NCBI RefSeq assembly: GCF_963931295.1
Contig: NZ_OZ007001.1
Location: 1,178,001-1,242,000, forward strand
Origin: an uncultured Mailhella sp.
GTDB taxonomy: Bacteria; Desulfobacterota; Desulfovibrionia; Desulfovibrionales; Desulfovibrionaceae
Direction of reading: 5' to 3'
DNA: 64,000 bases
A model generated the notes under the pieces. That model made no database searches. It was not told where the DNA came from and worked only from the letters and a program-made list of their open reading frames with translations. Positions 1 to 10,008 of the stretch are shown in pieces (the stretch's first letter is position 1; every line of letters starts with the position of its first letter). The position numbers were made by a program, and so were the translations under genes.

Positions 1-1
1 A

Positions 2-3000
2 AGCTCCGACCCTCGCTTTCTGCCCAATGTGGAAGCGCTTACGGAGGCTCTGCCGCCCGACATAGAAGCCGTGGACATCGGCGTCAAGTTCGGCTCCGCC
101 TGGCTTCCTCCTTCCGTCATATCGGACTTCATCGAACATCTGCATGGCGGAAAAGGCTCTCAGCAGGTGGATTACCTGCCCACGCTCGGTCGATGGAGCG
201 TCCGTGTCTATCTGTACGATGCCGCGCTGAATACCAACGTCTGGGGCATCCCGGAATACCCTGCGGAAAAAATCATTGAAGCCCTTCTGATGAACAAGCC
301 CATCAAGGTGGAAAAGGAAACCGGCCAGCGCGACGAACAGGGCAGACCCATCACGGTTCTGGACCAGGAGCTGACCGCCGCAGCCATGCAGAAGGCCGAC
401 GAAATAAAACAGGCCTTCACGGACTGGATATGGACGGATGACGACAGAAGAGCCAGCCTGTCCAGGCTCTACAACGACCGCTTCAACACGAACGTGCCTC
501 CCAGGTATGACGGCTCCCATCTTGAGCTGGTCGGCGCTTCTTCAGAAGTAAAACTTCGGCCTCACCAGAAGGATGCCGTCTGGCGGGCCATTCAGGAAGG
601 CACGGCCCTGTTCGATCACGTCGTCGGCGCGGGAAAGACCATGGCCTGCATAGCGACCATCATGGAATCCAAGCGCATGGGCTTTGTTTCCAAACCGATG
701 GTGGTCGTACCCAACCACCTTCTCCACCAGTGGCGGGATGAGTTCTACAAGCTCTATCCCAATGCCCATATTCTGGTGGCGGACAAGACCGACTTCACCA
801 AACAGAACCGGGAACGGCTTTTTTCCCGTATTGCGACCGGAGACTGGGACGCCGTTATCGTCGCGCACAGCTCCTTCCGTAAAATCGACATGCCTCACGA
901 CATTCAGCGGGAGATTCTGAAGGAGCAGATTGATGCGGTGCTGGAAGCCATTGAGGCCGTGAAGGAGGCGGAAGGAGGCCGGGCCACGGTCAAGCAGCTT
1001 GAAAAGCAGCGGGAAAACATGGAAGCCCGCTATGAACTTCTGCTCGCAGGAACGGGGAAAAAGGATACCTCCGTTGATTTCGCCGACCTGGGCGTGGACG
1101 CGCTCTTTGTGGACGAAAGCCACGAGTTCAAGAACCTTGCCTACCAGACCACCATGAACGTCTCCGGTCTGGGCAATATCACAGGTTCGGCCAAGGCGCT
1201 CGATCTCTTCATCAAATGCCGCTACCTGCAACGGAAAAACGAAGGCCGGGGCGTGTACTTTCTGACCGGCACCCCCATATCGAACACCATTGCCGAAGTA
1301 TACACGCTCCAGCGCTACATGCAGTATGAGGAATTGCAGGCCAAGGGCATAGACCATTTTGACTCCTGGGCCTCCACCTTCGGCCAGGTCACAAGCGGCT
1401 GGGAACTCGACGCCACAGGGGTGAACTACAAGCTCAAAAGCCGCTTCGCCAAATTCCAGAACATCCCGGAACTGCTTGCCATGTACCGGACCTTTGCCGA
1501 TGTCGTCACCAAAAACGATCTGGATGAACAGGCAAAGCAGGCAGGGCTGCGCCCCCTGACGCCTCCCGTCACTGATGGAAAGCCGTATAACGATGTAGCC
1601 GAACGCTCCGGGGAGCAGGCTGCCTACATGGAAAAAATCATCAACCGCATGGAAAACCTTCCTCCCGACCCGCGTTTGGACAATCCGCTCAAAATCACCA
1701 ACGACGCCCGCAAGGCCGGTCTGGACTATCGCCTGATAGAACCGCACGCGGATGATTTCGCAGGTTCCAAGGTCAACGCCGCCGTTGAACGCATCTATCA
1801 AATTTGGAGCGACACGGCGGCGGACAGAGGCACGCAGCTTGTCTTCTGCGATTTGTCCACCCCCAAGGGCGGCAGAACTCCGACTTCCGCACCGGACAAC
1901 CGTAACGACCTGGAATTGGAAACTCTGCTGAACGTGGACGGCACGCTTCTGCCTGAACAGAAGGATGAGGAACCTCATGGAACAACACAGGCCGAAACGA
2001 ACGACAGCGGTGAAGACACCTCCGTCGCTTCCGATATGGATGCCGTCATTGCGCTGTCATCAAAGTTTTCCGTCTATGACGACATACGAAGCAAACTTGT
2101 CGCGCGCGGGATTCCGCCGGAAGAAATCGCCTTCATCCATGAGGCCAACACCGACATCCGCAAGGCAAAACTCTTTTCCGACATGAATGCCGGCCATGTT
2201 CGTATCCTGCTCGGCTCCACCAGCAAGATGGGCGCTGGCATGAACGTCCAGAAACGTCTGGTGGCCGCACATCATCTTGATGCCCCCTGGCGGCCTTCCG
2301 ACCTGGAACAGCGCAACGGGCGCATTATCCGCCAGGGCAACCTGTTCTATGAGCGCGACCCGGAACACTTTTCCGTGGGCATTTACAACTATGCCACCAA
2401 ACAGACGTATGACGCCAGGATGTGGCAGACCATAGAGTACAAGGCGGCTGCCATCGAGCAGTTCCGCAAGGGCGATCTGCTCCAGCGCGTTATCGACGAC
2501 GTGCAGAGCGAGGCCGCCAACGCCGCCGAAATGAAGGCCGCAGCTTCAGGCAATCCGCTGATTCTCATGCAGGTTCAGCTTGCCGCAGACCTTCGCAAGC
2601 TGGAAGCCCTGTATTCCCAGCATCAGCGGGGACAGCATCGTCTGCGCGACAGGCTGAAGTGGCTCAACGGAACCGATGAGCGTCTTGCCAAGGCGGAAAG
2701 CGCCTACGCCGCCAACATCCGGCACCGGGACAGCCACACCCATATCGTCAAGGAAAAAGACAAGGAAAAAATCCGTATAGAACTCTTTGCGGGAGACAAG
2801 ATGCTGACGGACAGAGACGGCGAAAAAATAAAGGATATTCTGCTCGGCTGCGTGAAGGAGATCACGCGCAATGCCGGAGCCAGGGTACTGTTCGGCTCCT
2901 ATCGGGGATTCGCCATGCACCTTGAACGCTATGCCCAGTCCTTCGGCGGCAAGGAGGGGTTCAGAATCGTTGTGACAGGTACGGATGGACAGGAGTTCAA

Positions 3001-4012
3001 GCCGGACAATCTCGTCTATCTCTTTGACGACAAACTCAGTCTTTCCGGTCTGTTCCAGCGCATGGACAACTTCCTGGCCAAAGGTTTCGATGAAGCCATG
3101 GAAAAATTCCGGGAAACCTGCCGTCATGAAAAGGCGGAACTGGAAACAACCAGAGAAGCGCTCGGCAGGGAGTTTCCCCAGAAGGAGGAACTGACCCTGG
3201 CGCGGGAAAATCATAGCGCCATCATCCGGGAGTTGCAGCGTATGCAGGATGACGCGAGCTATGTTTCCCACTGGACACCAAAGACTTCCGACGCCGGGGC
3301 CGACACGACTCCGGCAGAAGAGACCAGGCAGGAAACTCCCGACGCCCCCTTCTCCATGGCAGACGCGGCACCGAAAGACCACCGTGTCTGTACGCTTACC
3401 TTTGGTGAGCAGGGGAACCAGACGGAGTACGCCGTCACGCACAGTCCGGTCGGGTATCTTCTGAACCGTTCCCATGTGCGTGAAACTACGAGGTGGCCCA
3501 TCCATTGCCTGTATGACGACAATCTCTGGCACTCCCTTGTGAAAGGCCCGCCCGGTGTCCGCTTCAAGCAGTTTGAGAGCAGAGAAGACGCCCTGAATTT
3601 CGCACGCCAGGATGCCGCCCTGCTCGGTTTTGCCGATGCCATGACGCATCCTGAGAAGGATCTCTCCGCAGCTTCGGCAACGGAGGGCGACTCCTATCGC
3701 CAAGCCATGGAAAAAGCCGGATTCCGACCTTCCGGCATGGATTTTTACGGCAAACAGGAACACGAGTTGAAGGTGGAAACGGGTGACGGCGGAACATTTG
3801 AACTGAGAATATTCCAGACGAAAGAGGGGAAAGTCGGCCTGCGTGTTCAGTATGAAAAAGACCATATCATCAACGGTGCGCGAACCGTCCACGCATCTTT
3901 TGATACGCTCAAGGAAACTCTGGACTATGTCAGTTCCTATAAGAATATGGCGGAGACGCAAAACATCACCGCCACTCCTGTGCAGGAGACTTTCTCCATG
4001 CGAATGAGATAA
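2..4012 (+). CDS. SNF2-type helicase of a mobile element, C-terminal part (gene begins before the window)
   Basis: A superfamily 2 helicase of the large type carried by conjugative and mobilizable elements, where it is often fused to an N6-adenine methylase. The frame is open from base 2, so the true start is outside the window; the GTG at 29 is not a likely start because the residues before it fit the protein. Visible motifs are Walker A (VGAGKT, about nt 620-640), the DESH box (nt 1111-1122), LTGTPISNT (about nt 1264) and motif VI with QRNGRIIRQ (about nt 2308-2340). The C-terminal third is charged and probably coiled. The role in element biology (replication, restriction evasion or transfer) is not proven. 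A damaged copy of its 3' end lies at 12540-12753. Confidence 0.85.
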   Translation, partial: SSDPRFLPNVEALTEALPPDIEAVDIGVKFGSAWLPPSVISDFIEHLHGGKGSQQVDYLPTLGRWSVRVYLYDAALNTNVWGIPEYPAEKIIEALLMNKPIKVEKETGQRDEQGRPITVLDQELTAAAMQKADEIKQAFTDWIWTDDDRRASLSRLYNDRFNTNVPPRYDGSHLELVGASSEVKLRPHQKDAVWRAIQEGTALFDHVVGAGKTMACIATIMESKRMGFVSKPMVVVPNHLLHQWRDEFYKLYPNAHILVADKTDFTKQNRERLFSRIATGDWDAVIVAHSSFRKIDMPHDIQREILKEQIDAVLEAIEAVKEAEGGRATVKQLEKQRENMEARYELLLAGTGKKDTSVDFADLGVDALFVDESHEFKNLAYQTTMNVSGLGNITGSAKALDLFIKCRYLQRKNEGRGVYFLTGTPISNTIAEVYTLQRYMQYEELQAKGIDHFDSWASTFGQVTSGWELDATGVNYKLKSRFAKFQNIPELLAMYRTFADVVTKNDLDEQAKQAGLRPLTPPVTDGKPYNDVAERSGEQAAYMEKIINRMENLPPDPRLDNPLKITNDARKAGLDYRLIEPHADDFAGSKVNAAVERIYQIWSDTAADRGTQLVFCDLSTPKGGRTPTSAPDNRNDLELETLLNVDGTLLPEQKDEEPHGTTQAETNDSGEDTSVASDMDAVIALSSKFSVYDDIRSKLVARGIPPEEIAFIHEANTDIRKAKLFSDMNAGHVRILLGSTSKMGAGMNVQKRLVAAHHLDAPWRPSDLEQRNGRIIRQGNLFYERDPEHFSVGIYNYATKQTYDARMWQTIEYKAAAIEQFRKGDLLQRVIDDVQSEAANAAEMKAAASGNPLILMQVQLAADLRKLEALYSQHQRGQHRLRDRLKWLNGTDERLAKAESAYAANIRHRDSHTHIVKEKDKEKIRIELFAGDKMLTDRDGEKIKDILLGCVKEITRNAGARVLFGSYRGFAMHLERYAQSFGGKEGFRIVVTGTDGQEFKPDNLVYLFDDKLSLSGLFQRMDNFLAKGFDEAMEKFRETCRHEKAELETTREALGREFPQKEELTLARENHSAIIRELQRMQDDASYVSHWTPKTSDAGADTTPAEETRQETPDAPFSMADAAPKDHRVCTLTFGEQGNQTEYAVTHSPVGYLLNRSHVRETTRWPIHCLYDDNLWHSLVKGPPGVRFKQFESREDALNFARQDAALLGFADAMTHPEKDLSAASATEGDSYRQAMEKAGFRPSGMDFYGKQEHELKVETGDGGTFELRIFQTKEGKVGLRVQYEKDHIINGARTVHASFDTLKETLDYVSSYKNMAETQNITATPVQETFSMRMR

Positions 4013-4026
4013 AGCATCAACATGAC

Positions 4027-4065
4027 AGAAGCGCCTTTTGAACTACCAATTCAAAAGGCGCTTCT
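4027..4065 (+). terminator. Terminator hairpin after the helicase gene
   Basis: A perfect 16-bp inverted repeat (AGAAGCGCCTTTTGAA and its complement) with a 7-nt loop, starting 14 bp after the helicase stop codon. The downstream arm ends in CTTCTT rather than a long T run, so it may work in both directions. Confidence 0.75.
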
Positions 4066-4376
4066 TACTGCGAATGTTTTACTCAAGCCACGGGCCCCCG
4101 TCCTGCCGGGAGGACACCGCTCGTCCCTGTTCATCTCAGTTGCTTTTCCGAAGTCGAGGCCGGGAAAAAGATGAAATCATCCGGCCTTGTGCCCGGCATG
4201 AAGCCGCCTCACACGGCGCGAAAAGCCTTCTCTTCAACGCTTTTCGGAAAAATAACCTGTACAAAAAATTTTTTCCGTTATACGGTTCTCCCAAAAGGGG
4301 ATGCCCGACGGAAAAACGGACGGCATCCCCTGCCCGGCACAAGGTGGGAATATCATACCATGGAGGAGAATGTCTT
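4066..4376 (+). promoter_or_regulatory. Leader region of autotransporter copy 1
   Basis: No gene is seen here. The last ~130 bp are nearly identical to the region upstream of autotransporter copy 2 (9880-10008). Both contain an A/T tract, TTATACGG and a hairpin with arms GGGGATGCC (4297-4305) and GGCATCCCC (4322-4330). The hairpin has no T run, so an mRNA leader element is more likely than a terminator. A GGAGGA ribosome binding site sits just before the ATG at 4377. The promoter itself could not be placed with confidence. Confidence 0.5.
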
Positions 4377-4812
<436 letters not shown>

Positions 4813-5058
4813 ACATAAACTCATTCCCACTCGTTGTTGGGCATCATATTTAACGGATTTTGCTTCATAAATTTGATACCTCATTTTTTTGATTATTTGA
4901 TGTGTCCATATTATCCAGCCCTATACGATGGGCTGTTATCAAATTGTTATCGGTGGTGATAACGGGGGGTAGCAGGGTTGTTGTTTTCTCTGGTGGTTTA
5001 CAACTACATTTTACCACGAAAGGCAGGGAAATGCAATAACCATCCTTGCTGTGGCGTA
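4813..5058 (-). other. tet(W) downstream flank with two short coupled reading frames
   Basis: Two tiny minus-strand frames are seen: a 14-codon one (4865-4909, MDTSNNQ...) and a 15-codon one (4821-4868, MKQNPLNMM...) that starts in the ATGA overlap with the stop of the first. The overlap suggests coupled translation, and the second may be the truncated start of a longer gene cut at the cassette border. I do not recognise either peptide. Confidence 0.35.
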
Positions 5059-6978
5059 TCAAGGAATCTTACTGAACATATGGCGCACCTTATCCAAACG
5101 GCTGTTTGGACGACGGGGCTGGATGATTGGCTCGCCGACAGTGGCCTGATACCCTTTCAGTTCCGTCAGGCACACACTCCGCCCGTTGGTGTAAAAGGCC
5201 AAATCAGTACGGTATGCCTGTATGCAACGGGCGGGAATCTCGCCAGTAAAGACAACTTCATCCTTTTTTATCTGGGCCGTTTCGATGGTGGCACAGTATT
5301 TCGGCGCATCATGATAAGCCCTGGAAAGGTATTCCTGGGGCGCATAGAGGGTGAAGGAGAGATAAGGTTCCAGCAACTGCGTCCCAGATTTCTTCAATGC
5401 CTGTTCCAATACAATCGGGGCCAATGAGCGGAAGTCCGCCGGCGTACTGACCGGGCTATAGTAAAGTCCGTATTCAAAGCAAATCTTACAGTCCGTTACG
5501 TTCCAGCCACACAAGCCTTGCCCCAAACCGTAACGGATACCATCCATGACAGCGTTTTGAAAACTCTGGTTCAGGTATCCCAGGGAAACCCGGCTCTCGT
5601 ATTTTACACCGGAGCCAAGCGGGAGCGGTGTAACAGACAGTCCGATAGATGCCCAAAACGGGTTAGGCGGCACCTCGATATGGATGGTGTGACTGGCCAC
5701 TTTGAGCGGCCGCTCTAAATAAATGACGGTGGGTTCCTTCACTGCTGTTTCAATCTTGTATTTTTCCGTCAGCAAAGCGGAAACAACCTCCAACTGCATC
5801 CGACCCAAAAAAGAAAGAATGATCTCATGGGTGGTGGAATCCACCTCGTAGTGCAAAAGCGGGTCAGTATCCGCAATTTGCGTAAGAGCGTCCAGCAACC
5901 GGTCTCTTTGCTCTGCCGTTTTTGGCGTAATCGTCGTCCGCAGCATAGGGAAGGGAACATCACTCCACATTTCACGAGGAAGTTGGGTTTTGTCCCCCAA
6001 TATATCGTTTAATCTCAAGCTGTCGCTGGGAAGGATGACAATTTCGCCCTTATGGGCGGTATCTGTCCGAACAATCTCCCCTTTGGATGGAATACGCATC
6101 TCTGTGATTTTCAGCTTTTCTCTCCCGGCTAGGGCCACCGTATCCCGCAGACGCAGCGTTCCGCTGTATAGCCGCAGATAGACAAGCCTCTGGCCGCAAT
6201 CTGTATACTCCACCTTAAAAACTCTACCGCACAGGGCGGCGCTCCCCTGTTCCTTGGTCGATTGGAACAGCCCTATCACCGCATCCATCAACTGTTGAAT
6301 GCCAAGGCCGTTTTTGGCGCTACCATGATAGACCGGGAGCAGGGAGGCGTCTTGAACTCGCCGCTGTTCTTCTTGCGCAAGTTCTTTCTGACTGATTGAT
6401 TCTCCTGCGATATACTTTGCCAATAACTCATCGTTATTTTCGATGACCGAATCCCACACCTCTGCACTAGTGTTTTCTGTCAGAGTTATTTTCGAGGACA
6501 GCGACACTGTCTGCTTGATGATAATATCAGCGGAGAGCTTATCCCGAACAGACTGATATACGCTCTCCAAATCAATGCCAACCTGGTCGATCTTGTTGAT
6601 AAAGATAATGGTGGGGATGTTCAATTTCCGTAGGGCATGGAACAGAACACGGGTCTGGGCCTGCACGCCATCTTTAGCGGAGAGCACCAAGATGGCCCCG
6701 TCCAAAACAGCCAGAGAGCGGTATACCTCTGCCAAGAAATCCATGTGGCCGGGAGTATCCACAATATTGACTTTACAACTGTGCCACTGGAAAGAAGTGA
6801 CTGCCGTTTGAATGGTAATTCCACGCTGCCGCTCCAAAAACATAGTGTCCGTTCTCGTTGTCCCTTTTTCGACGCTCCCCGGCTCTGAAATGGTTCCGCT
6901 GGCATACAGCAGGCTTTCTGTCAGTGTCGTCTTGCCCGCATCTACATGGGCAAGAATCCCGATATTGATAATGTTCAT
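5059..6978 (-). CDS. tet(W): Tetracycline resistance ribosomal protection protein, Tet(W)-type
   Basis: An EF-G-like GTPase that binds the ribosome and releases tetracycline. It is 639 aa from ATG 6978, the usual length of the family, with a GGAGG ribosome binding site ahead. GTPase motifs are G1 AHVDAGKT (about residues 10-17), the RGITI switch, DTPGHMDF (G3) and NKID (G4). The C-terminus [14 protein letters not shown] is family-typical. From memory the sequence fits Tet(W) better than Tet(O), Tet(M) or Tet(32), but a mosaic cannot be excluded. Reading frame and motifs are intact, so it should be functional. It is expressed from its own promoter (7252-7280) through a leader with attenuator features. 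Confidence 0.85.
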   Translation of the reverse strand: MNIINIGILAHVDAGKTTLTESLLYASGTISEPGSVEKGTTRTDTMFLERQRGITIQTAVTSFQWHSCKVNIVDTPGHMDFLAEVYRSLAVLDGAILVLSAKDGVQAQTRVLFHALRKLNIPTIIFINKIDQVGIDLESVYQSVRDKLSADIIIKQTVSLSSKITLTENTSAEVWDSVIENNDELLAKYIAGESISQKELAQEEQRRVQDASLLPVYHGSAKNGLGIQQLMDAVIGLFQSTKEQGSAALCGRVFKVEYTDCGQRLVYLRLYSGTLRLRDTVALAGREKLKITEMRIPSKGEIVRTDTAHKGEIVILPSDSLRLNDILGDKTQLPREMWSDVPFPMLRTTITPKTAEQRDRLLDALTQIADTDPLLHYEVDSTTHEIILSFLGRMQLEVVSALLTEKYKIETAVKEPTVIYLERPLKVASHTIHIEVPPNPFWASIGLSVTPLPLGSGVKYESRVSLGYLNQSFQNAVMDGIRYGLGQGLCGWNVTDCKICFEYGLYYSPVSTPADFRSLAPIVLEQALKKSGTQLLEPYLSFTLYAPQEYLSRAYHDAPKYCATIETAQIKKDEVVFTGEIPARCIQAYRTDLAFYTNGRSVCLTELKGYQATVGEPIIQPRRPNSRLDKVRHMFSKIP

Positions 6979-7016
6979 GTCTATCCTCCATACAAGGCCC
7001 AAAAGGGCGCAAAAAT

Positions 7017-7046
7017 CCCCAGCGGCAAATACTTTTACCGCTGGGG
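7017..7046 (-). promoter_or_regulatory. Attenuator hairpin in the tet(W) leader
   Basis: On the transcript (minus strand) the arms CCCCAGCGG (7038-7046) and CCGCTGGGG (7017-7025) form a strong stem extended by AAA/TTT, followed by ATTTTTGCG. It lies between the putative leader peptide and the tet start. Ribosomal protection genes are known to use such terminator-antiterminator leaders; the assignment here is by position and structure. Confidence 0.6.
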
Positions 7047-7047
7047 A

Positions 7048-7086
7048 TCATGACTTCGGATACATAGAAACGCATTCAGCTAACAT
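7048..7086 (-). CDS. Putative tet(W) leader peptide
   Basis: A 12-codon frame, MLAECVSMYPKS, whose stop codon lies one base before the stem of the attenuator hairpin. No good ribosome binding site is visible. Stalling of a ribosome here under tetracycline would plausibly stop the hairpin forming and let transcription run into tet(W). This is inference from layout. Confidence 0.4.
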   Translation of the reverse strand: MLAECVSMYPKS

Positions 7087-7137
7087 GAGCCGTTATCCGT
7101 CACGATATTTGATAAAAAGGCAAAAGCATTCTTAAAT

Positions 7138-7183
7138 TGGGTACAAAAACCAAGCCCCTGCAAGGGGCAATTATTTTTGTGCC
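7138..7183 (-). promoter_or_regulatory. Second stem-loop in the tet(W) leader
   Basis: GCCCC/GGGGC around a TGCAA loop, extended by ACAAAAA against TTTTTGT and GGG against CCC. It lies between the promoter and the leader peptide and could be an early pause or terminator structure in the attenuation mechanism. Confidence 0.45.
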
Positions 7184-7251
7184 CATTATCAAATTTTATT
7201 TAAGAATACCTTGCCGCATGTTGAATAGACTCCTCAAATCAGGATGACAGC

Positions 7252-7280
7252 AGTATAGCATAGCACACTCTAAAATGCAA
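7252..7280 (-). promoter_or_regulatory. Sigma70-type promoter of tet(W)
   Basis: On the minus strand, -35 TTGCAT (7275-7280), a 17-bp spacer and -10 TATACT (7252-7257). It would give a leader of about 265 nt before the tet(W) start. Confidence 0.7.
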
Positions 7281-7298
7281 GAAGTTTTTACCCGCTGT

Positions 7299-7345
7299 CC
7301 CAAATAAATCAGGAGGGCATTCACCGGGACACCCTCCGATTTGGG
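7299..7345. repeat. Nested inverted repeat upstream of the tet(W) promoter
   Basis: Outer arms CCCAAAT (7299-7305) and ATTTGGG (7339-7345), inner arms GGAGGG (7312-7317) and CCCTCC (7332-7337). It lies between the truncated TnpV start and the tet promoter and may be a terminator for the upstream scraps or an old element end. Confidence 0.5.
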
Positions 7346-7403
7346 GCCTCATGCGCAAATAATTTCTGTGTCCACGATTTCCGCCGCACACGCCCGAATA
7401 TTG

Positions 7404-7463
7404 TTAGTCCCTCTGCAACTCATACCACAGACCGTTGCCCTCGTCAAAGATGTACTTTTCCAT
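7404..7463 (-). pseudogene. Truncated TnpV-like start
   Basis: A 19-codon frame starting MEKYIFDEGNGLWYEL with a strong GGAGG site 6 bp upstream. From memory it resembles the N-terminus of TnpV proteins of Firmicutes transposons, which are normally over 100 aa; here it ends in TAA just after the conserved start. It is therefore a remnant. The order mobilization-like gene then tnpV is consistent with a Firmicutes donor. Confidence 0.5.
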
Positions 7464-7486
7464 GAAATTACCTCCATTTTTTGTGA

Positions 7487-7711
7487 TTATCGTGCGCCTA
7501 CCCTTATTTTTGACCTTGCACCCCATTTCTGCTCCTTTTCGACCTGTTCCTGCTGGTAAGCTGCCTCCAGTATCCTGTCCGCCTGTTCCGGGCCAATGGC
7601 CCGTCTGACCCGCTCATAGTCCCTGACTTGCCCTTTCAAGCCGTCCCTCTCGGCACAAACCTCATAAATCCTGGCTGACAGGGAGCCGTTCTTACTGACC
7701 TCACTACAATA
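7487..7711 (-). pseudogene. C-terminal scrap of a mobilization-like protein
   Basis: About 75 codons without a start, rich in charged residues (for example RDYERVRRAIGPEQADRILE), ending 24 bp before the TnpV-like start. Its upstream part is lost at the border with the autotransporter. The composition resembles the tail of Mob or relaxase proteins of Gram-positive elements, but I cannot name the family. Confidence 0.45.
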
Positions 7712-9687
7712 CTTCCAAAAATACTGTCACCATGACCAATAACCACGTGGTCATCAATGGCGGCAGACTCGCTCTTAATGATAATGCGATAGCCGGGGCA
7801 GGCGGCGCGACAGATGCCCAGTCGGATACACCATCGACGGTCACGGGGAACAGCCTGACCATCAACGACGGTACGTTTGGAAGAAAGAGTAAATTTTACG
7901 GAGCCTGGCTGACAAATTCAAGGGGCACTTCTGTCAACGACAATTCCGTGTTCATCAAGGGCGGTACCTTTAATGACCACAGTGCCTATTTCAACACTAT
8001 CGCAGGCGGCAGAGCCATCCGATCAGGTAGCGGAAGTGAAACCGATACGTTTACGGCCAGCAACAACGTGGTGGATTTGGACAACGTTACCCTGGTCAGC
8101 CCCCGTATCTATGGCGGGTACATCGGCAACCTAACCTCCACCAACTCGGGCAGCGCCACGAACAACACGGTTATCCTGCGGGAAAACCTTAAGCTGACAG
8201 GCTATGGTTATCTGTACGGCGGCTACAGTGATAGTACAGGCAACGCCAACCTGGATGTACGCACGGGCAACACGCTGGAAGTGCGGACCGTTGGCCTCAC
8301 CGCCAAAAATGTGTATAATTTTGAGAACTATCACTTCATCTTGCCCAGCACCGTCAGGGCCAACGACATCGTACTGACCCTGACGGATTCAGACGGCACA
8401 GACATTTCCGGTGCCAAGGTAGGCGTGGCCGTGGCAGGCGGAAGCGCGCCTCTTAAAGTGGGCGACAGCGTCACCCTGCTCAGAAACCGCTACGGCCTGG
8501 AAACTAAAGGCTACACGCAGACTTCCCTCACCGGCACACAGGGCGTGTCGCTGGCATACGACTTTACGCTGGCCACCGTTGACGACCCGAAGACAACGCT
8601 CACCACAGATCTCGTCGCCACCGTAGGAACCATATCTGATGAACCCGGCGGCGACGAGCCCGGCGGCGATGAACCCGGCGGCGATGAACCCGGCGGCGAC
8701 GAGCCCGGCGGGGACAGCCCGGTGCACGTTCTGCCCCAGACCAAGGCTTTGTCGGAAGCCTACCTTGCCGGTTCGCTGCTTATCCGGCAGGGCGGCGACT
8801 TCATTGCCGACCGCGGCATGGCTTACGCTCTGCGCGCTGCCAGCGCAACGGGCGAGTACGGCTTTGCTCCCTTCGGCACGATTTCCGGCGGCTGGTCCCG
8901 CTACGACACCGGCTCCCACATCGACGTAAGCAGCCTCAACCTGCTCGCCGGCCTTGCCAAGGGCGCGGATCTGGCTCCCGGCCGCTTCACCGCCGGGGTG
9001 TTCTTTGAATACGGCAACGGTTCCTATGACACTTGGAATTCCTTCTCCAACGCGGCTTCAATCAAGGGCGACGGCGACACCTGGTACGCGGGCGGCGGTC
9101 TTCTGGCCCGCATGGACTTTGCTGAAACAGGCCCCGGCCACTTCTATGCCGAAGCCAGCGCACGCCTCGGCGTATTGAACAACGACTACGACAACGACGA
9201 CATGCGCGACGCCTTTGGCCGCAGGGCCTCCTACGACAGCGACAGCGCCTATTACGGCCTGCATGTGGGCGCGGGCTATGTCTGGAACCTCAGCGACAAG
9301 GCGGATCTTGACCTGTATGCCAGGTACCTGTGGACCCATCAGGACAGCGACAGCCTGCACCTTTCCACCGGCGAACGCCTGCACTTTGACAGTGTGGACT
9401 CCCACCGCCTGCGCCTTGGCGCCCGCTTTGCCTATACTGCCAACGAGTATGTGCGCCCCTACATCGGCGCAGCCTGGGAACAGGAGTTCGACGGCGAAGC
9501 CAGAGCCACCACCAACGGATTTGACATTGACAGGCCGGACCTCGAAGGCAGCACCGGCATGGGCGAACTGGGCATCACCCTTACCCCCTCATCCACCATT
9601 CCCGTCAGCCTTGACCTTGGCGTACAGGGCTATGTGGGCAAGCGTGAGGGCGTTTCCGGAACCATCCAGCTTCAGTGGAAGTTCTAG
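7712..9687 (+). pseudogene. Autotransporter copy 1, 3' part (passenger and beta-barrel)
   Basis: Continues the gene begun at 4377. Codons matching copy 2 restart near 7712; the first ATG is 7732 (MTNNHVV), but it lacks a ribosome binding site and a signal peptide. The product part covers the repetitive beta-helix-like passenger, a DEPGG-repeat linker (8638-8712) and a ~300-residue beta-barrel that ends in LQWKF, with the terminal Phe typical of outer-membrane proteins. Without a signal peptide it cannot be exported, so the gene is inactivated, although its reading frame is undamaged and precise loss of the cassette could restore it. Confidence 0.85.
8638..8712 (+). repeat. Five 15-bp tandem repeats in the linker (DEPGG)5
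   Basis: Five direct copies of GAYGARCCCGGCGGC encode Asp-Glu-Pro-Gly-Gly between passenger and barrel. The same place in copy 2 has four 18-bp units, so linker length varies between paralogues. Confidence 0.95.
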
Positions 9688-9721
9688 GTTCAGAACCCGT
9701 TAACAGACAGGCATTCAAACG

Positions 9722-9751
9722 CCGGGGGGGGAGAAGGTAACCTCCCCCCGG
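9722..9751 (+). terminator. Terminator-like hairpin after autotransporter copy 1
   Basis: Arms CCGGGGGGG and TCCCCCCGG around GAGAAGGTAACC, followed by CCCCCGTGTTTTCG. It is very stable and lies 35 bp after the stop codon. Confidence 0.6.
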
Positions 9752-10008
9752 CCCCCGTGTTTTCGTCCGTCGAAGTGCCACCCCGGCTCTTCGACGGGGG
9801 GGCATACGCCGCATGTTACGGGCACGGGCCCGGCAGCAATCCGGACTCACAGCCCGAACCTTCGTGCACAACGTTTCCCGGCAAAATAACCTGTACAAAA
9901 ATTTTTCCGTTATACGGTTTTCCCAAAAGGGGATGCCCGAAGAACAACGGACGGCATCTCCTGCACCTGCACAAGGTGAGAATATCATACCATGGAGGAG
10001 AATGTCTT
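9752..10008 (+). promoter_or_regulatory. Leader region of autotransporter copy 2
   Basis: Nearly identical to the leader of copy 1 over its last ~130 bp, with an A/T tract, TTATACGG and a hairpin of arms GGGGATGCC (9929-9937) and GGCATCTCC (9953-9961). The single change in the stem leaves a G-U pair, so the structure is conserved. GGAGGA precedes the ATG at 10009. Confidence 0.5.

Larger units (their letters stand above)
4813..7711. mobile_element. tet(W)-type cassette inserted in autotransporter copy 1
   Basis: The borders are set by loss of similarity to the intact autotransporter copy 2: left after GGAGCC near 4812, right near 7712 where codons matching copy 2 resume. The insert is visibly more AT-rich than its surroundings. 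It holds, all on the minus strand, the C-terminal scrap of a mobilization-like gene, a truncated TnpV-like start, a promoter, an attenuator leader, a tet(W)-like gene and two short coupled peptides. No transposase and no clear terminal repeats or target duplication were found, so the insertion route is unknown. Confidence 0.75.

Noticed and set aside
6773..7075. 100-codon frame as a long tet leader protein
   Set aside because: It runs into the tet gene in another frame, and the shorter 12-codon frame ending at the hairpin fits attenuation better.
8638..8712. GGDEP repeats suggesting a GGDEF (diguanylate cyclase) motif
   Set aside because: They are short tandem linker repeats between passenger and barrel of an autotransporter; none of the cyclase fold is present.
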